64,000 bases of DNA from assembly GCA_948144175.1 (NCBI GenBank), contig CANXME010000394.1, forward strand, positions 39,289 through 103,288. Reading direction: 5' to 3'. The translations under genes were made by a program, and so were the position numbers. Under the pieces are notes generated by a model that was given only the letters and a program-made list of their open reading frames with translations, did not search any database and was not told where the DNA came from. The DNA is from Closterium sp. NIES-65 (lineage: Eukaryota; Streptophyta; Zygnematophyceae; Desmidiales; Closteriaceae). This document shows, one piece after another, positions 25,891 to 38,457 of this stretch; the first letter of the stretch is position 1; every line of letters starts with the position of its first letter.

Positions 25891-26400
25891 ATGAAAGAGT
25901 TACTTTGATCTCACCATTTGATGAAAGAGGTACTTTCATCTCACCATCTGATGAAAGAGTTACTTTCATCTCACCATCTGATGAAAGAGTTGCTTTCATC
26001 TCACCATCTGATGAAAGAGTTACTTTCATCTCACCATCTGAAGAAAGAGTTGCTTTCATCTCACCATCTGATGAAAGAGTTGCTTTCATCTCACCATCTG
26101 ATGAAAGAGTTGCTTTCATCTCACCATCTAATGAAAGAGTTGCTTTCATCTCACCATCTGATGAAAGAGGTATTTTCATCTCACCATCTGATGAAAGAGG
26201 TACTTTCATCTCAGCATCTGATGAAAGAATTACTTTCATCTCACCATCTGATGAAAGAGGTACTTTCATCTCACCATCTGATGAAAGAGTTGCTTTCATC
26301 TCACCATCTGATGAAAGAGTTACTTTGATCTCACCATCTGATAAAAGAGGTACTTTCATCTCACCATCTGATGAAAGAGTTGCTTTCATCTCACCATCTG
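25381..26400 (+). repeat. Tandem 510-bp duplication (17 units)
   Basis: 25381-25890 is followed immediately by a matching copy, 25891-26400. Each starts with GAGTTACTTTGATC and contains the GTATTTTC unit and the CAGCATCTG unit. A third relative is 23191-23700 in the upstream 1,620-bp block. Adjacent copies in register are the expected product of unequal exchange. Confidence 0.85.
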
Positions 26401-29400
26401 ATGAAAGAGTTGCTTTCATCTCACCATCTTATGAAAGAGGTACTTTCATCTCACCATCTGATGAAAGAGGTACTTTCATCTCACCATCTGATGAAAGAAT
26501 TACTTTCATCTCACCATCTGATGAAAGAGGTACTTTCATCTCACCATCTGATGAAAGAGTTGCTTTCATCTCACCATCTGATGAAAGAGTTACTTTCATC
26601 TCACCATCTTATGAAAGAGGTACTTTCATCTCACCATCTGATGAAAGAGTTACTTTCATCTCACCATCTGATAAAAGAGTTACTTTCATCTCACCATCTG
26701 ATGAAAGAGGTACTTTCATCTCACCATCTGATGAAAGAGTTGCTTTCATCTCACCATCTGATGAAAGAGGTACTTTTATCTCACCATCTGATGAAAGAAT
26801 TACTTTCATATCACCATCTGATGAAAGAGGTACTTTCATCTCACCATCTGATGAAAGAGTTGCTTTCATCTCACCATCTGATGAAAGAGTTACTTTGATC
26901 TCACCATCTGATAAAAGAGGTACTTTCATCTCACCATCTGATGAAAGAGTTACTTTCATCTCACCATCTGATGAAAGAGTTGCTTTCATCTCACCATCTG
27001 ATGAAAGAGTTACTTTCATCTCACCATTCGAAGAAAGAGTTGCTTTCATCTCACCATCTGATGAAAGAGTTGCTTTCATCTCACCATCTGATGAAAGAGG
27101 TACTTTCATCTCACCATCTGATAAAAGAGGTACTTTCATCTCACCATCTGATGAAAGAGTTGCTTTCATCTCACCATCTGATGAAAGAGTTGCTTTGATC
27201 TCACCATTTGATGAAAGAGGTACTTTCATCTCACCATCTGATGAAAGAGTTACTTTCATCTCACCATCTGATGAAAGAGTTGCTTTCATCTCACCATCTG
27301 ATGAAAGAGTTACTTTCATCTCACCATCCGAAGAAAGAGTTGCTTTCATCTCACCATCTGATGAAAGAGTTGCTTTCATCTCACCATCTGATTAAAGAGT
27401 TGCTTTCATCTCACCATCTGATGAAAGAGTTACTTTCATCTCACCATCTGAAGAAAGAGTTGCTTTCATCTCACCATCTAATGAAAGAGTTGCTTTCATC
27501 TCACCATCTGATGAAAGAGGTATTTTCATCTCACCATCTGATGAAAGAGGTACTTTCATCTCAGCATCTGATGAAAGAATTACTTTCATCTCACCATCTG
27601 ATGAAAGAGGTACTTTCATCTCACCATCTGATGAAAGAGTTGCTTTCATCTCACCATCTGATGAAAGAGTTACTTTGATCTCACCATCTGATAAAAGAGG
27701 TACTTTCATCTCACCATCTGATGAAAGAGTTGCTTTCATCTCACCATCTGATGAAAGAGTTGCTTTCATCTCACCATCTTATGAAAGAGGTACTTTCATC
27801 TCACCATCTGATGAAAGAGGTACTTTCATCTCACCATCTGATGAAAGAATTACTTTCATCTCACCATCTGATGAAAGAGGTACTTTCATCTCACCATCTG
27901 ATGAAAGAGTTGCTTTCATCTCACCATCTGATGAAAGAGTTACTTTCATCTCACCATCTTATGAAAGAGGTACTTTCATCTCACCATCTGATGAAAGAGT
28001 TACTTTCATCTCACCATCTGATGAAAGAGTTACTTTCATCTCACCATCTGATGAAAGAGGTACTTTCATCTCACCATCTGATGAAAGAGTTGCTTTCATC
28101 TCACCATCTGATGAAAGAGGTACTTTCATCTCACCATCTGATGAAAGAATTACTTTCATATCACCATCTGATGAAAGAGGTACTTTCATCTCACCATCTG
28201 ATGAAAGAGTTGCTTTCATCTCACCATCTTATGAAAGAGTTACTTTGATCTCACCATCTGATGAAAGAGGTACTTTCATCTCACCATCTGATGAAAGAGT
28301 TACTTTCATCTCACCATCTGATGAAAGAGTTACTTTCATCTCACCATCTGATGAAAGAGGTACTTTCATCTCACCATCTGATGAAAGAGTTGCTTTCATC
28401 TCACCATCTGATGAAAGAGGTACTTTCATCTCACCATCTGATGAAAGAATTACTTTCATATCACCATCTGATGAAAGAGGTACTTTCATCTCACCATCTG
28501 ATGAAAGAGTTGCTTTCATCTCACCATCTGATGAAAGAGTTACTTTGATCTCACCATCTGATAAAAGAGGAACTTTCATCTCACCATCTGATGAAAGAGT
28601 TACTTTGATCTCACCATCTGATAAAAGAGGTACTTTCATCTCACCATCTGATGAAAGAGTTACTTTCATCTCACCATCTGATGAAAGAGTTGCTTTCATC
28701 TCACCATCTGATGAAAGAGTTACTTTCATCTCACCATTCGAAGAAAGAGTTGCTTTCATCTCACCATCTGATGAAAGAGTTGCTTTCATCTCACCATCTG
28801 ATGAAAGAGGTACTTTCATCTCACCATCTGATGAAAGAGGTACTTTCATCTCACCATCTGATGAAAGAGTTGCTTTCATCTCACCATCTGATGAAAGAGT
28901 TGCTTTCATCTCACCATCTTATGAAAGAGGTACTTTCATCTCACCATCTGATGAAAGAGGTACTTTCATCTCACCATCTGATGAAAGAATTACTTTCATC
29001 TCACCATCTAATGAAAGAGGTACTTTCATCTCACCATCTGATGAAAGATTTGCTTTCATCTCACCATCTGATGAAAGAGTTACTTTCATCTCACCATCTT
29101 ATGAAAGAGGTACTTTCATCTCACCATCTGATGAAAGAGTTACTTTCATCTCACCATCTGATGAAAGAGTTACTTTCATCTCACCATCTGATGAAAGAGG
29201 TACTTTCATCTCACCATCTGATGAAAGAGTTGCTTTCATCTCACCATCTGATGAAAGAGGTACTTTCATCTCACCATCTGATGAAAGAATTTCTTTTATA
29301 TCACCATCTGATGAAAGAGGTACTTTCATCTCACCATCTGATGAAAGAATTACTTTCATATCACCATCTGATGAAAGAGGTACTTTCATCTCACCATCTG

Positions 29401-29910
29401 ATGAAAGAGTTGCTTTCATCTCACCATCTGATGAAAGAGTTACTTTGATCTCACCATCTGATGAAAGAGGTACTTTCATCTCACCATCTGATAAAAGAGT
29501 TACTTTCATCTCACCATCTGATGAAAGAGTTGCTTTCATCTCACCATCTGATGAAAGAGGTACTTTGATCTCACCATCTGATGAAAGAGGTACTTTCATC
29601 TCACCATCTGATGAAAGAGTTGCTTTCATCTCACCATCTGATGAAAGAGTTACTTTGATCTCACCATCTGATGAAAGAGGTACTTTCATCTCACCATCTG
29701 ATAAAAGAGTTACTTTCATCTCACCATCTGATGAAAGAGTTGCTTTCATCTCACCATCTGATGAAAGAGGTACTTTCATCTCACCATCTGATAAAAGAGT
29801 TACTTTCATCTCACCATCTGATGAAAGAGTTGCTTTCATCTCACCATCTGATGAAAGAGGTACTTTGATCTCACCATCTGATGAAAGAGGTACTTTCATC
29901 TCACCATCTG
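26131..29910 (+). repeat. 3.8-kb segmental duplication, copy 1 (copy 2 at 32671-36450)
   Basis: The subtype order matches 32671-36450 at a constant offset of 6,540 bp (218 units). Shared landmarks are the CCATTCGAAGAAAG units (near 27026 and 33566) and the GATTAAAG unit (near 27390 and 33930). Few differences are visible, for example GATAAAAG at 26670 against GATGAAAG at 33210, and AATTTCTTTTATA near 29287 against AATTACTTTTATA near 35827. Divergence begins at 29911/36451. Confidence 0.85.
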
Positions 29911-31050
29911 ATGAAAGAGTTACTTTCATCTCACCATCTGATGAAAGAGGTACTTTCATCTCACCATCTGATGAAAGAGTTGCTTTCATCTCACCATCTT
30001 ATGAAAGAGGTACTTTCATCTCACCATCTGATGAAAGAGGTACTTTCATCTCACCATCTGATGAAAGAATTACTTTCATCTCACCATCTAATGAAAGAGG
30101 TACTTTCATCTCACCATCTGATGAAAGATTTGCTTTCATCTCACCATCTGATGAAAGAGTTACTTTCATCTCACCATCTTATGAAAGAGGTACTTTCATC
30201 TCACCATCTGATGAAAGAGTTACTTTCATCTCACCATCTGATGAAAGAGTTACTTTCATCTCACCATCTGATGAAAGAGGTACTTTCATCTCACCATCTG
30301 ATGAAAGAGTTGCTTTCATCTCACCATCTGATGAAAGAGGTACTTTCATCTCACCATCTGATGAAAGAATTACTTTTATATCACCATCTGATGAAAGAGG
30401 TACTTTCATCTCACCATCTGATGAAAGAATTACTTTCATATCACCATCTGATGAAAGAGGTACTTTCATCTCACCATCTGATGAAAGAGTTGCTTTCATC
30501 TCACCATCTGATGAAAGAGTTACTTTGATCTCACCATCTGATGAAAGAGGTACTTTCATCTCACCATCTGATAAAAGAGTTACTTTCATCTCACCATCTG
30601 ATGAAAGAGTTGCTTTCATCTCACCATCTGATGAAAGAGGTACTTTGATCTCACCATCTGATGAAAGAGGTACTTTCATCTCACCATGTGATGAAAGAGT
30701 TGCTTTCATCTCACCATCTGATGAAAGAGTTACTTTGATCTCACCATCTGATGAAAGAGGTACTTTCATCTCACCATCTGATAAAAGAGTTACTTTCATC
30801 TCACCATCTGATGAAAGAGTTGCTTTCATCTCACCATCTGATGAAAGAGGTACTTTCATCTCACCATCTGATAAAAGAGTTACTTTCATCTCACCATCTG
30901 ATGAAAGAGTTGCTTTCATCTCACCATCTGATGAAAGAGGTACTTTGATCTCACCATCTGATGAAAGAGGTACTTTCATCTCACCATCTGATGAAAGAGT
31001 TACTTTCATCTCACCATCTGATGAAAGAGGTACTTTCATCTCACCATCTG
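28891..31050 (+). repeat. Tandem 1,080-bp duplication (36 units)
   Basis: 28891-29970 and 29971-31050 abut exactly and match in subtype order. Visible differences are CACCATCTG against CACCATGTG near 29607/30687 and TTTCTTTTATA against TTACTTTTATA near 29290/30370. The related segment in the 3.8-kb copy at 32671-36450 is not duplicated downstream in the same way, so this event appears to follow, or be separate from, the larger duplication. Confidence 0.85.
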
Positions 31051-32670
31051 ATGAAAGAATTACTTTCATCTCACCATCTGATGAAAGAGGTACTTTCATC
31101 TCACCATCTGATGAAAGAGTTGCTTTCATCTCACCATCTGATGAAAGAGTTACTTTCATCTCACCATCTTATGAAAGAGGTACTTTCATCTCACCATCTG
31201 ATGAAAGAGTTACTTTCATCTCACCATCTGATGAAAGAGTTACTTTCATCTCACCATCTGATGAAAGAGGTACTTTCATCTCACCATCTGATGAAAGAGT
31301 TGCTTTCATCTCACCATCTGATGAAAGAGGTACTTTCATCTCACCATCTGATGAAGGAATTACTTTCATATCACCATCTGATGAAAGAGGTACTTTCATC
31401 TCACCATCTGATGAAAGAGTTGCTTTCATCTCACCATCTTATGAAAGAGTTACTTTGATCTCACCATCTGATGAAAGAGGTACTTTCATCTCACCATCTG
31501 ATGAAAGAGTTACTTTCATCTCACCATCTGATGAAAGAGTTTCTTTCATCTCACCATCTGATGAAAGAGTTACTTTCATCTCACCATTTGAAGAAAGAGT
31601 TGCTTTCATCTCACCATCTGATGAAAGAGTTGCTTTCATCTCACCATCTGATGAAAGAGGTACTTTCATCTCACCATCTGATGAAAGAGGAACTTTCATC
31701 TCACCATCTGATGAAAGAATTACTTTCATCTCACCATCTGATGAAAGAGGTACTTTCATCTCACCATCTGATGAAAGAGTTGCTTTCATCTCACCATCTG
31801 ATGAAAGAGTTACTTTGATCTCACCATCTGATAAAAGAGGTACTTTCATCTCACCATCTGATGAAAGAGTTGCTTTCATCTCACCATCTGATGAAAGAGT
31901 TACTTTCATCTCACCATCTGATGAAAGAGTTGCTTTCATCTCACCATTTGATGAAAGAGGTATTTTCATCTCACCATCTGATGAAAGAGTTACTTTCATC
32001 TCACCATCTGATGAAAGAGGTACTTTCATCTCACCATTTGATGAAAGAGGTACTTTCATCTCACCATCTGATGAAAGAGGTACTTTCATCTCACCATCTG
32101 ATGAAAGAGTTACTTTCATCTCACCATCTGAAGAAAGAGTTGCTTTCATCTCACCATCTGATGAAAGAGTTGCTTTCATCTCACCATCTGATGAAAGAGG
32201 TACTTTCATCTCACCATCTGATGAAAGAATTACTTTCATATCACGATCTGATGAAAGAGGTACTTTCATCTCACCATCTGATGAAAGAATTTCTTTCATA
32301 TCACCATCTGATGAAAGAGGTACTTTCATCACACCATCTGATGAAAGAGTTGCTTTCATCTCACCATCTGATGAAAGAGTTACTTTGATCTCACCATTTG
32401 ATGAAAGAGGTACTTTCATCTCACCATCTGATGAAAGAGTTACTTTCATCTCACCATCTGATGAAAGAGTTGCTTTCATCTCACCATCTGATGAAAGAGT
32501 TACTTTCATCTCACCATCTGAAGAAAGAGTTGCTTTTATCTCACCATCTGATGAAAGAGTTGCTTTCATCTCACCATCTGATGAAAGAGTTGCTTTCATC
32601 TCACCATCTGATGAAAGAGTTACTTTCATCTCACCATCTGAAGAAAGAGTTGCTTTCATCTCACCATCTA

Positions 32671-35600
32671 ATGAAAGAGTTGCTTTCATCTCACCATCTG
32701 ATGAAAGAGGTATTTTCATCTCACCATCTGATGAAAGAGGTACTTTCATCTCAGCATCTGATGAAAGAATTACTTTCATCTCACCATCTGATGAAAGAGG
32801 TACTTTCATCTCACCATCTGATGAAAGAGTTGCTTTCATCTCACCATCTGATGAAAGAGTTACTTTGATCTCACCATCTGATAAAAGAGGTACTTTCATC
32901 TCACCATCTGATGAAAGAGTTGCTTTCATCTCACCATCTGATGAAAGAGTTGCTTTCATCTCACCATCTTATGAAAGAGGTACTTTCATCTCACCATCTG
33001 ATGAAAGAGGTACTTTCATCTCACCATCTGATGAAAGAATTACTTTCATCTCACCATCTGATGAAAGAGGTACTTTCATCTCACCATCTGATGAAAGAGT
33101 TGCTTTCATCTCACCATCTGATGAAAGAGTTACTTTCATCTCACCATCTTATGAAAGAGGTACTTTCATCTCACCATCTGATGAAAGAGTTACTTTCATC
33201 TCACCATCTGATGAAAGAGTTACTTTCATCTCACCATCTGATGAAAGAGGTACTTTCATCTCACCATCTGATGAAAGAGTTGCTTTCATCTCACCATCTG
33301 ATGAAAGAGGTACTTTCATCTCACCATCTGATGAAAGAATTACTTTCATATCACCATCTGATGAAAGAGGTACTTTCATCTCACCATCTGATGAAAGAGT
33401 TGCTTTCATCTCACCATCTGATGAAAGAGTTACTTTGATCTCACCATCTGATAAAAGAGGTACTTTCATCTCACCATCTGATGAAAGAGTTACTTTCATC
33501 TCACCATCTGATGAAAGAGTTGCTTTCATCTCACCATCTGATGAAAGAGTTACTTTCATCTCACCATTCGAAGAAAGAGTTGCTTTCATCTCACCATCTG
33601 ATGAAAGAGTTGCTTTCATCTCACCATCTGATGAAAGAGGTACTTTCATCTCACCATCTGATAAAAGAGGTACTTTCATCTCACCATCTGATGAAAGAGT
33701 TGCTTTCATCTCACCATCTGATGAAAGAGTTGCTTTGATCTCACCATTTGATGAAAGAGGTACTTTCATCTCACCATCTGATGAAAGAGTTACTTTCATC
33801 TCACCATCTGATGAAAGAGTTGCTTTCATCTCACCATCTGATGAAAGAGTTACTTTCATCTCACCATCCGAAGAAAGAGTTGCTTTCATCTCACCATCTG
33901 ATGAAAGAGTTGCTTTCATCTCACCATCTGATTAAAGAGTTGCTTTCATCTCACCATCTGATGAAAGAGTTACTTTCATCTCACCATCTGAAGAAAGAGT
34001 TGCTTTCATCTCACCATCTAATGAAAGAGTTGCTTTCATCTCACCATCTGATGAAAGAGGTATTTTCATCTCACCATCTGATGAAAGAGGTACTTTCATC
34101 TCAGCATCTGATGAAAGAATTACTTTCATCTCACCATCTGATGAAAGAGGTACTTTCATCTCACCATCTGATGAAAGAGTTGCTTTCATCTCACCATCTG
34201 ATGAAAGAGTTACTTTGATCTCACCATCTGATAAAAGAGGTACTTTCATCTCACCATCTGATGAAAGAGTTGCTTTTATCTCACCATCTGATGAAAGAGT
34301 TGCTTTCATCTCACCATCTTATGAAAGAGGTACTTTCATCTCACCATCTGATGAAAGAGGTACTTTCATCTCACCATCTGATGAAAGAATTACTTTCATC
34401 TCACCATCTGATGAAAGAGGTACTTTCATCTCACCATCTGATGAAAGAGTTGCTTTCATCTCACCATCTGATGAAAGAGTTACTTTCATCTCACCATCTT
34501 ATGAAAGAGGTACTTTCATCTCACCATCTGATGAAAGAGTTATTTTCATCTCACCATCTGATGAAAGAGTTACTTTCATCTCACCATCTGATGAAAGAGG
34601 TACTTTCATCTCACCATCTGATGAAAGAGTTGCTTTCATCTCACCATCTGATGAAAGAGGTACTTTCATCTCACCATCTGATGAAAGAATTACTTTCATA
34701 TCACCATCTGATGAAAGAGGTACTTTCATCTCACCATCTGATGAAAGAGTTGCTTTCATCTCACCATCTTATGAAAGAGTTACTTTGATCTCACCATCTG
34801 ATGAAAGAGGTACTTTCATCTCACCATCTGATGAAAGAGTTACTTTCATCTCACCATCTGATGAAAGAGTTACTTTCATCTCACCATCTGATGAAAGAGG
34901 TACTTTCATCTCACCATCTGATGAAAGAGTTGCTTTCATCTCACCATCTGATGAAAGAGGTACTTTCATCTCACCATCTGATGAAAGAATTACTTTCATA
35001 TCACCATCTGATGAAAGAGGTACTTTCATCTCACCATCTGATGAAAGAGTTGCTTTCATCTCACCATCTGATGAAAGAGTTACTTTGATCTCACCATCTG
35101 ATAAAAGAGGTACTTTCATCTCACCATCTGATGAAAGAGTTACTTTGATCTCACCATCTGATAAAAGAGGTACTTTCATCTCACCATCTGATGAAAGAGT
35201 TACTTTCATCTCACCATCTGATGAAAGAGTTGCTTTCATCTCACCATCTGATGAAAGAGTTACTTTCATCTCACCATTCGAAGAAAGAGTTGCTTTCATC
35301 TCACCATCTGATGAAAGAGTTGCTTTCATCTCACCATCTGATGAAAGAGGTACTTTCATCTCACCATCTGATGAAAGAGGTACTTTCATCTCACCATCTG
35401 ATGAAAGAGTTGCTTTCATCTCACCATCTGATGAAAGAGTTGCTTTCATCTCACCATCTTATGAAAGAGGTACTTTCATCTCACCATCTGATGAAAGAGG
35501 TACTTTCATCTCACCATCTGATGAAAGAATTACTTTCATCTCACCATCTAATGAAAGAGGTACTTTCATCTCACCATCTGATGAAAGATTTGCTTTCATC

Positions 35601-36450
35601 TCACCATCTGATGAAAGAGTTACTTTCATCTCACCATCTTATGAAAGAGGTACTTTCATCTCACCATCTGATGAAAGAGTTACTTTCATCTCACCATCTG
35701 ATGAAAGAGTTACTTTCATCTCACCATCTGATGAAAGAGGTACTTTCATCTCACCATCTGATGAAAGAGTTGCTTTCATCTCACCATCTGATGAAAGAGG
35801 TACTTTCATCTCACCATCTGATGAAAGAATTACTTTTATATCACCATCTGATGAAAGAGGTACTTTCATCTCACCATCTGATGAAAGAATTACTTTCATA
35901 TCACCATCTGATGAAAGAGGTACTTTCATCTCACCATCTGATGAAAGAGTTGCTTTCATCTCACCATCTGATGAAAGAGTTACTTTGATCTCACCATCTG
36001 ATGAAAGAGGTACTTTCATCTCACCATCTGATAAAAGAGTTACTTTCATCTCACCATCTGATGAAAGAGTTGCTTTCATCTCACCATCTGATGAAAGAGG
36101 TACTTTGATCTCACCATCTGATGAAAGAGGTACTTTCATCTCACCATCTGATGAAAGAGTTGCTTTCATCTCACCATCTGATGAAAGAGTTACTTTGATC
36201 TCACCATCTGATGAAAGAGGTACTTTCATCTCACCATCTGATAAAAGAGTTACTTTCATCTCACCATCTGATGAAAGAGTTGCTTTCATCTCACCATCTG
36301 ATGAAAGAGGTACTTTCATCTCACCATCTGATAAAAGAGTTACTTTCATCTCACCATCTGATGAAAGAGTTGCTTTCATCTCACCATCTGATGAAAGAGG
36401 TACTTTGATCTCACCATCTGATGAAAGAGGTACTTTCATCTCACCATCTG
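32671..36450 (+). repeat. 3.8-kb segmental duplication, copy 2
   Basis: This is the counterpart of 26131-29910 at an offset of 6,540 bp. It carries private variants such as TTATTTTCATC near 34540, where copy 1 has TTACTTTCATC near 28000. Right of 36450 the subtype order no longer follows copy 1. Confidence 0.85.
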
Positions 36451-36839
36451 ATGAAAGAGTTGCTTTCATCTCACCATCTGATGAAAGAGTTACTTTGATC
36501 TCACCATCTGATTAAAGAGGTACTTTCATCTCACCATCTGATAAAAGAGTTACTTTCATCTCACCATCTGATGAAAGAGTTGCTTTCATCTCACCATCTG
36601 ATGAAAGAGGTACTTTCATCTCACCATCTGATGAAAGAGTTGCTTTCATCTCACCATCTGATGAAAGAGTTACTTTGATCTCACCATCTGATGAAAGAGG
36701 TACTTTCATCTCACCATCTGATGAAAGAGTTGCTTTCATCTCACCATCTGATGAAAGAGTTACTTTCATCTCACCATCTGATGAAAGAGTTACTTTCATC
36801 TCACCATCTGATGAAAGAGGTACTTTCATCTCACCATCT

Positions 36840-36868
36840 GATGAATAACAACCTTCATCTCACCATCT
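36840..36868 (+). repeat. 29-bp variant unit marking an internal block start
   Basis: GATGAATAACAACC followed by TTCATCTCACCATCT: one base shorter than the normal unit, with a 6-bp dyad GATGAA/TTCATC around 8 nt. The units that follow (three AGTTA units, a GATAAAAG unit, a CACTATCT unit, a GAGGAAAG unit) repeat the order seen after the same variant at 20641-20669 and 38429-38457. The variant also stands at 19621-19649 and 20492-20520; related forms (GATGAATAATAAC) are at 41246-41274 and 41365-41393. Confidence 0.9.
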
Positions 36869-37440
36869 GATGAAAGAGTTACTTTCATCTCACCATCTGA
36901 TGAAAGAGTTACTTTCATCTCACCATCTGATGAAAGAGTTACTTTCATCTCACCATTTGATAAAAGAGGTACTTTCATCTCACTATCTGATGAAAGAATT
37001 ACTTTCATCTCACCATCTGAGGAAAGAGGTACTTTCATCTCACCATCTGATGAAAGAGTTACTTTCATCTCACCATCTGATGAAAGAGGTACTTTCATCT
37101 CACCATCTGATGAAAGAGGTACTTTCATCTCACCATCTGATGAAAGAGTTATTTTCATCTCACCATCTGATGAAAGAGTTGCTTTCATCTCACCATCTGA
37201 TGAAAGAGTTACTTTCATCTCACCATCCGAAGAAAGAGTTGCTTTCATCTCACCATCTGATGAAAGAGTTGCTTTCATCTCACCATCTGATGAAAGAGGT
37301 ACTTTCATCTCACCATCTGATGAAAGAATTACTTTCATATCACCATCTGATGAAAGAGGTACTTTCATCTCACCATCTGATGAAAGAGTTGCTTTCATCT
37401 CACCATCTGATGAAAGAGTTACTTTGATCTCACCATCTGA

Positions 37441-38160
37441 TGAAAGAGGTACTTTCATCTCACCATCTGATAAAAGAGTTACTTTCATCTCACCATCTGA
37501 TGAAAGAGTTGCTTTCATCTCACCATCTGATGAAAGAGGTACTTTCATCTCACCATCTGAAGAAAGAGTTGCTTTCATCTCACCATCTGATGAAAGAGTT
37601 GCTTTCATCTCACCATCTGATCAAAGAGTTACTTTCATCTCACCATCTAATGAAAGAGGTACTTTCATCTCACCATCTGATGAAAGAATTACTTTCATCT
37701 CACCATCTGATGAAAGAGGTACTTTCATCTCACCATCTGATGAAAGAGTTGCTTTCATCTCACCATCTGATGAAAGAGTTACTTTGATCTCACCATCTGA
37801 TGAAAGAGGTACTTTCATCTCACCATCTGATAAAAGAGTTACTTTCATCTCACCATCTGATGAAAGAGTTGCTTTCATCTCACCATCTGATGAAAGAGGT
37901 ACTTTCATCTCACCATCTGAAGAAAGAGTTGCTTTCATCTCACCATCTGATGAAAGAGTTGCTTTCATCTCACCATCTGATCAAAGAGTTACTTTCATCT
38001 CACCATCTAATGAAAGAGGTACTTTCATCTCACCATCTGATGAAAGAATTACTTTCATCTCACCATCTGATGAAAGAGGTACTTTCATCTCACCATCTGA
38101 TGAAAGAGTTGCTTTCATCTCACCATCTGATGAAAGAGTTACTTCGATCTCACCATCTGA
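37441..38160 (+). repeat. Tandem 360-bp duplication (12 units)
   Basis: 37441-37800 is followed directly by a near-identical copy, 37801-38160. Shared rare units are GATCAAAG (37619 and 37979) and CTAATGAAAG (near 37648 and 38008). A visible difference is TTTGATCTC near 37783 against TTCGATCTC near 38143. Confidence 0.85.
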
Positions 38161-38428
38161 TAAAAGAGGTACTTTCATCTCACCATCTGATGAAAGAGTT
38201 GCTTTCATCTCACCATCTGATGAAAGAGTTACTTTCATCTCACCATCTGATGAAAGAGTTACTTTGATCTCACCATCTGATAAAAGAGGTACTTTCATCT
38301 CACCATCCGATGAAAGAGTTGCTTTCATCTCACCATCTGATGAAAGAGTTACTTTCATCTCACCATCTGATGAAAGAGTTACTTTCATCTCACCATCTGA
38401 TGAAAGAGGTACTTTCATCTCACCATCT

Positions 38429-38457
38429 GATGAATAACAACCTTCATCTCACCATCT
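38429..38457 (+). repeat. 29-bp variant unit, second internal block start
   Basis: The same GATGAATAACAACC unit as at 36840. It shifts the 30-bp register by one base and starts a block whose first units copy those after 36840 (offset 1,589 bp). Another register shift follows at about 39607 (GAGGTACTTCATC, one T short), and a further one at about 40378 (GATGAAAAGTTAC). Confidence 0.88.

Noticed and set aside
21375..33935. About 2,000-codon open frames with a 10-residue repeat (DERVTFISPS), plus MKELLSSHHL on + and DGEMKVTLSS on -
   Set aside because: A 30-bp unit keeps every stop-free phase open indefinitely. Three mutually overlapping frames on two strands cannot all be genes and none has flanking unique coding sequence.
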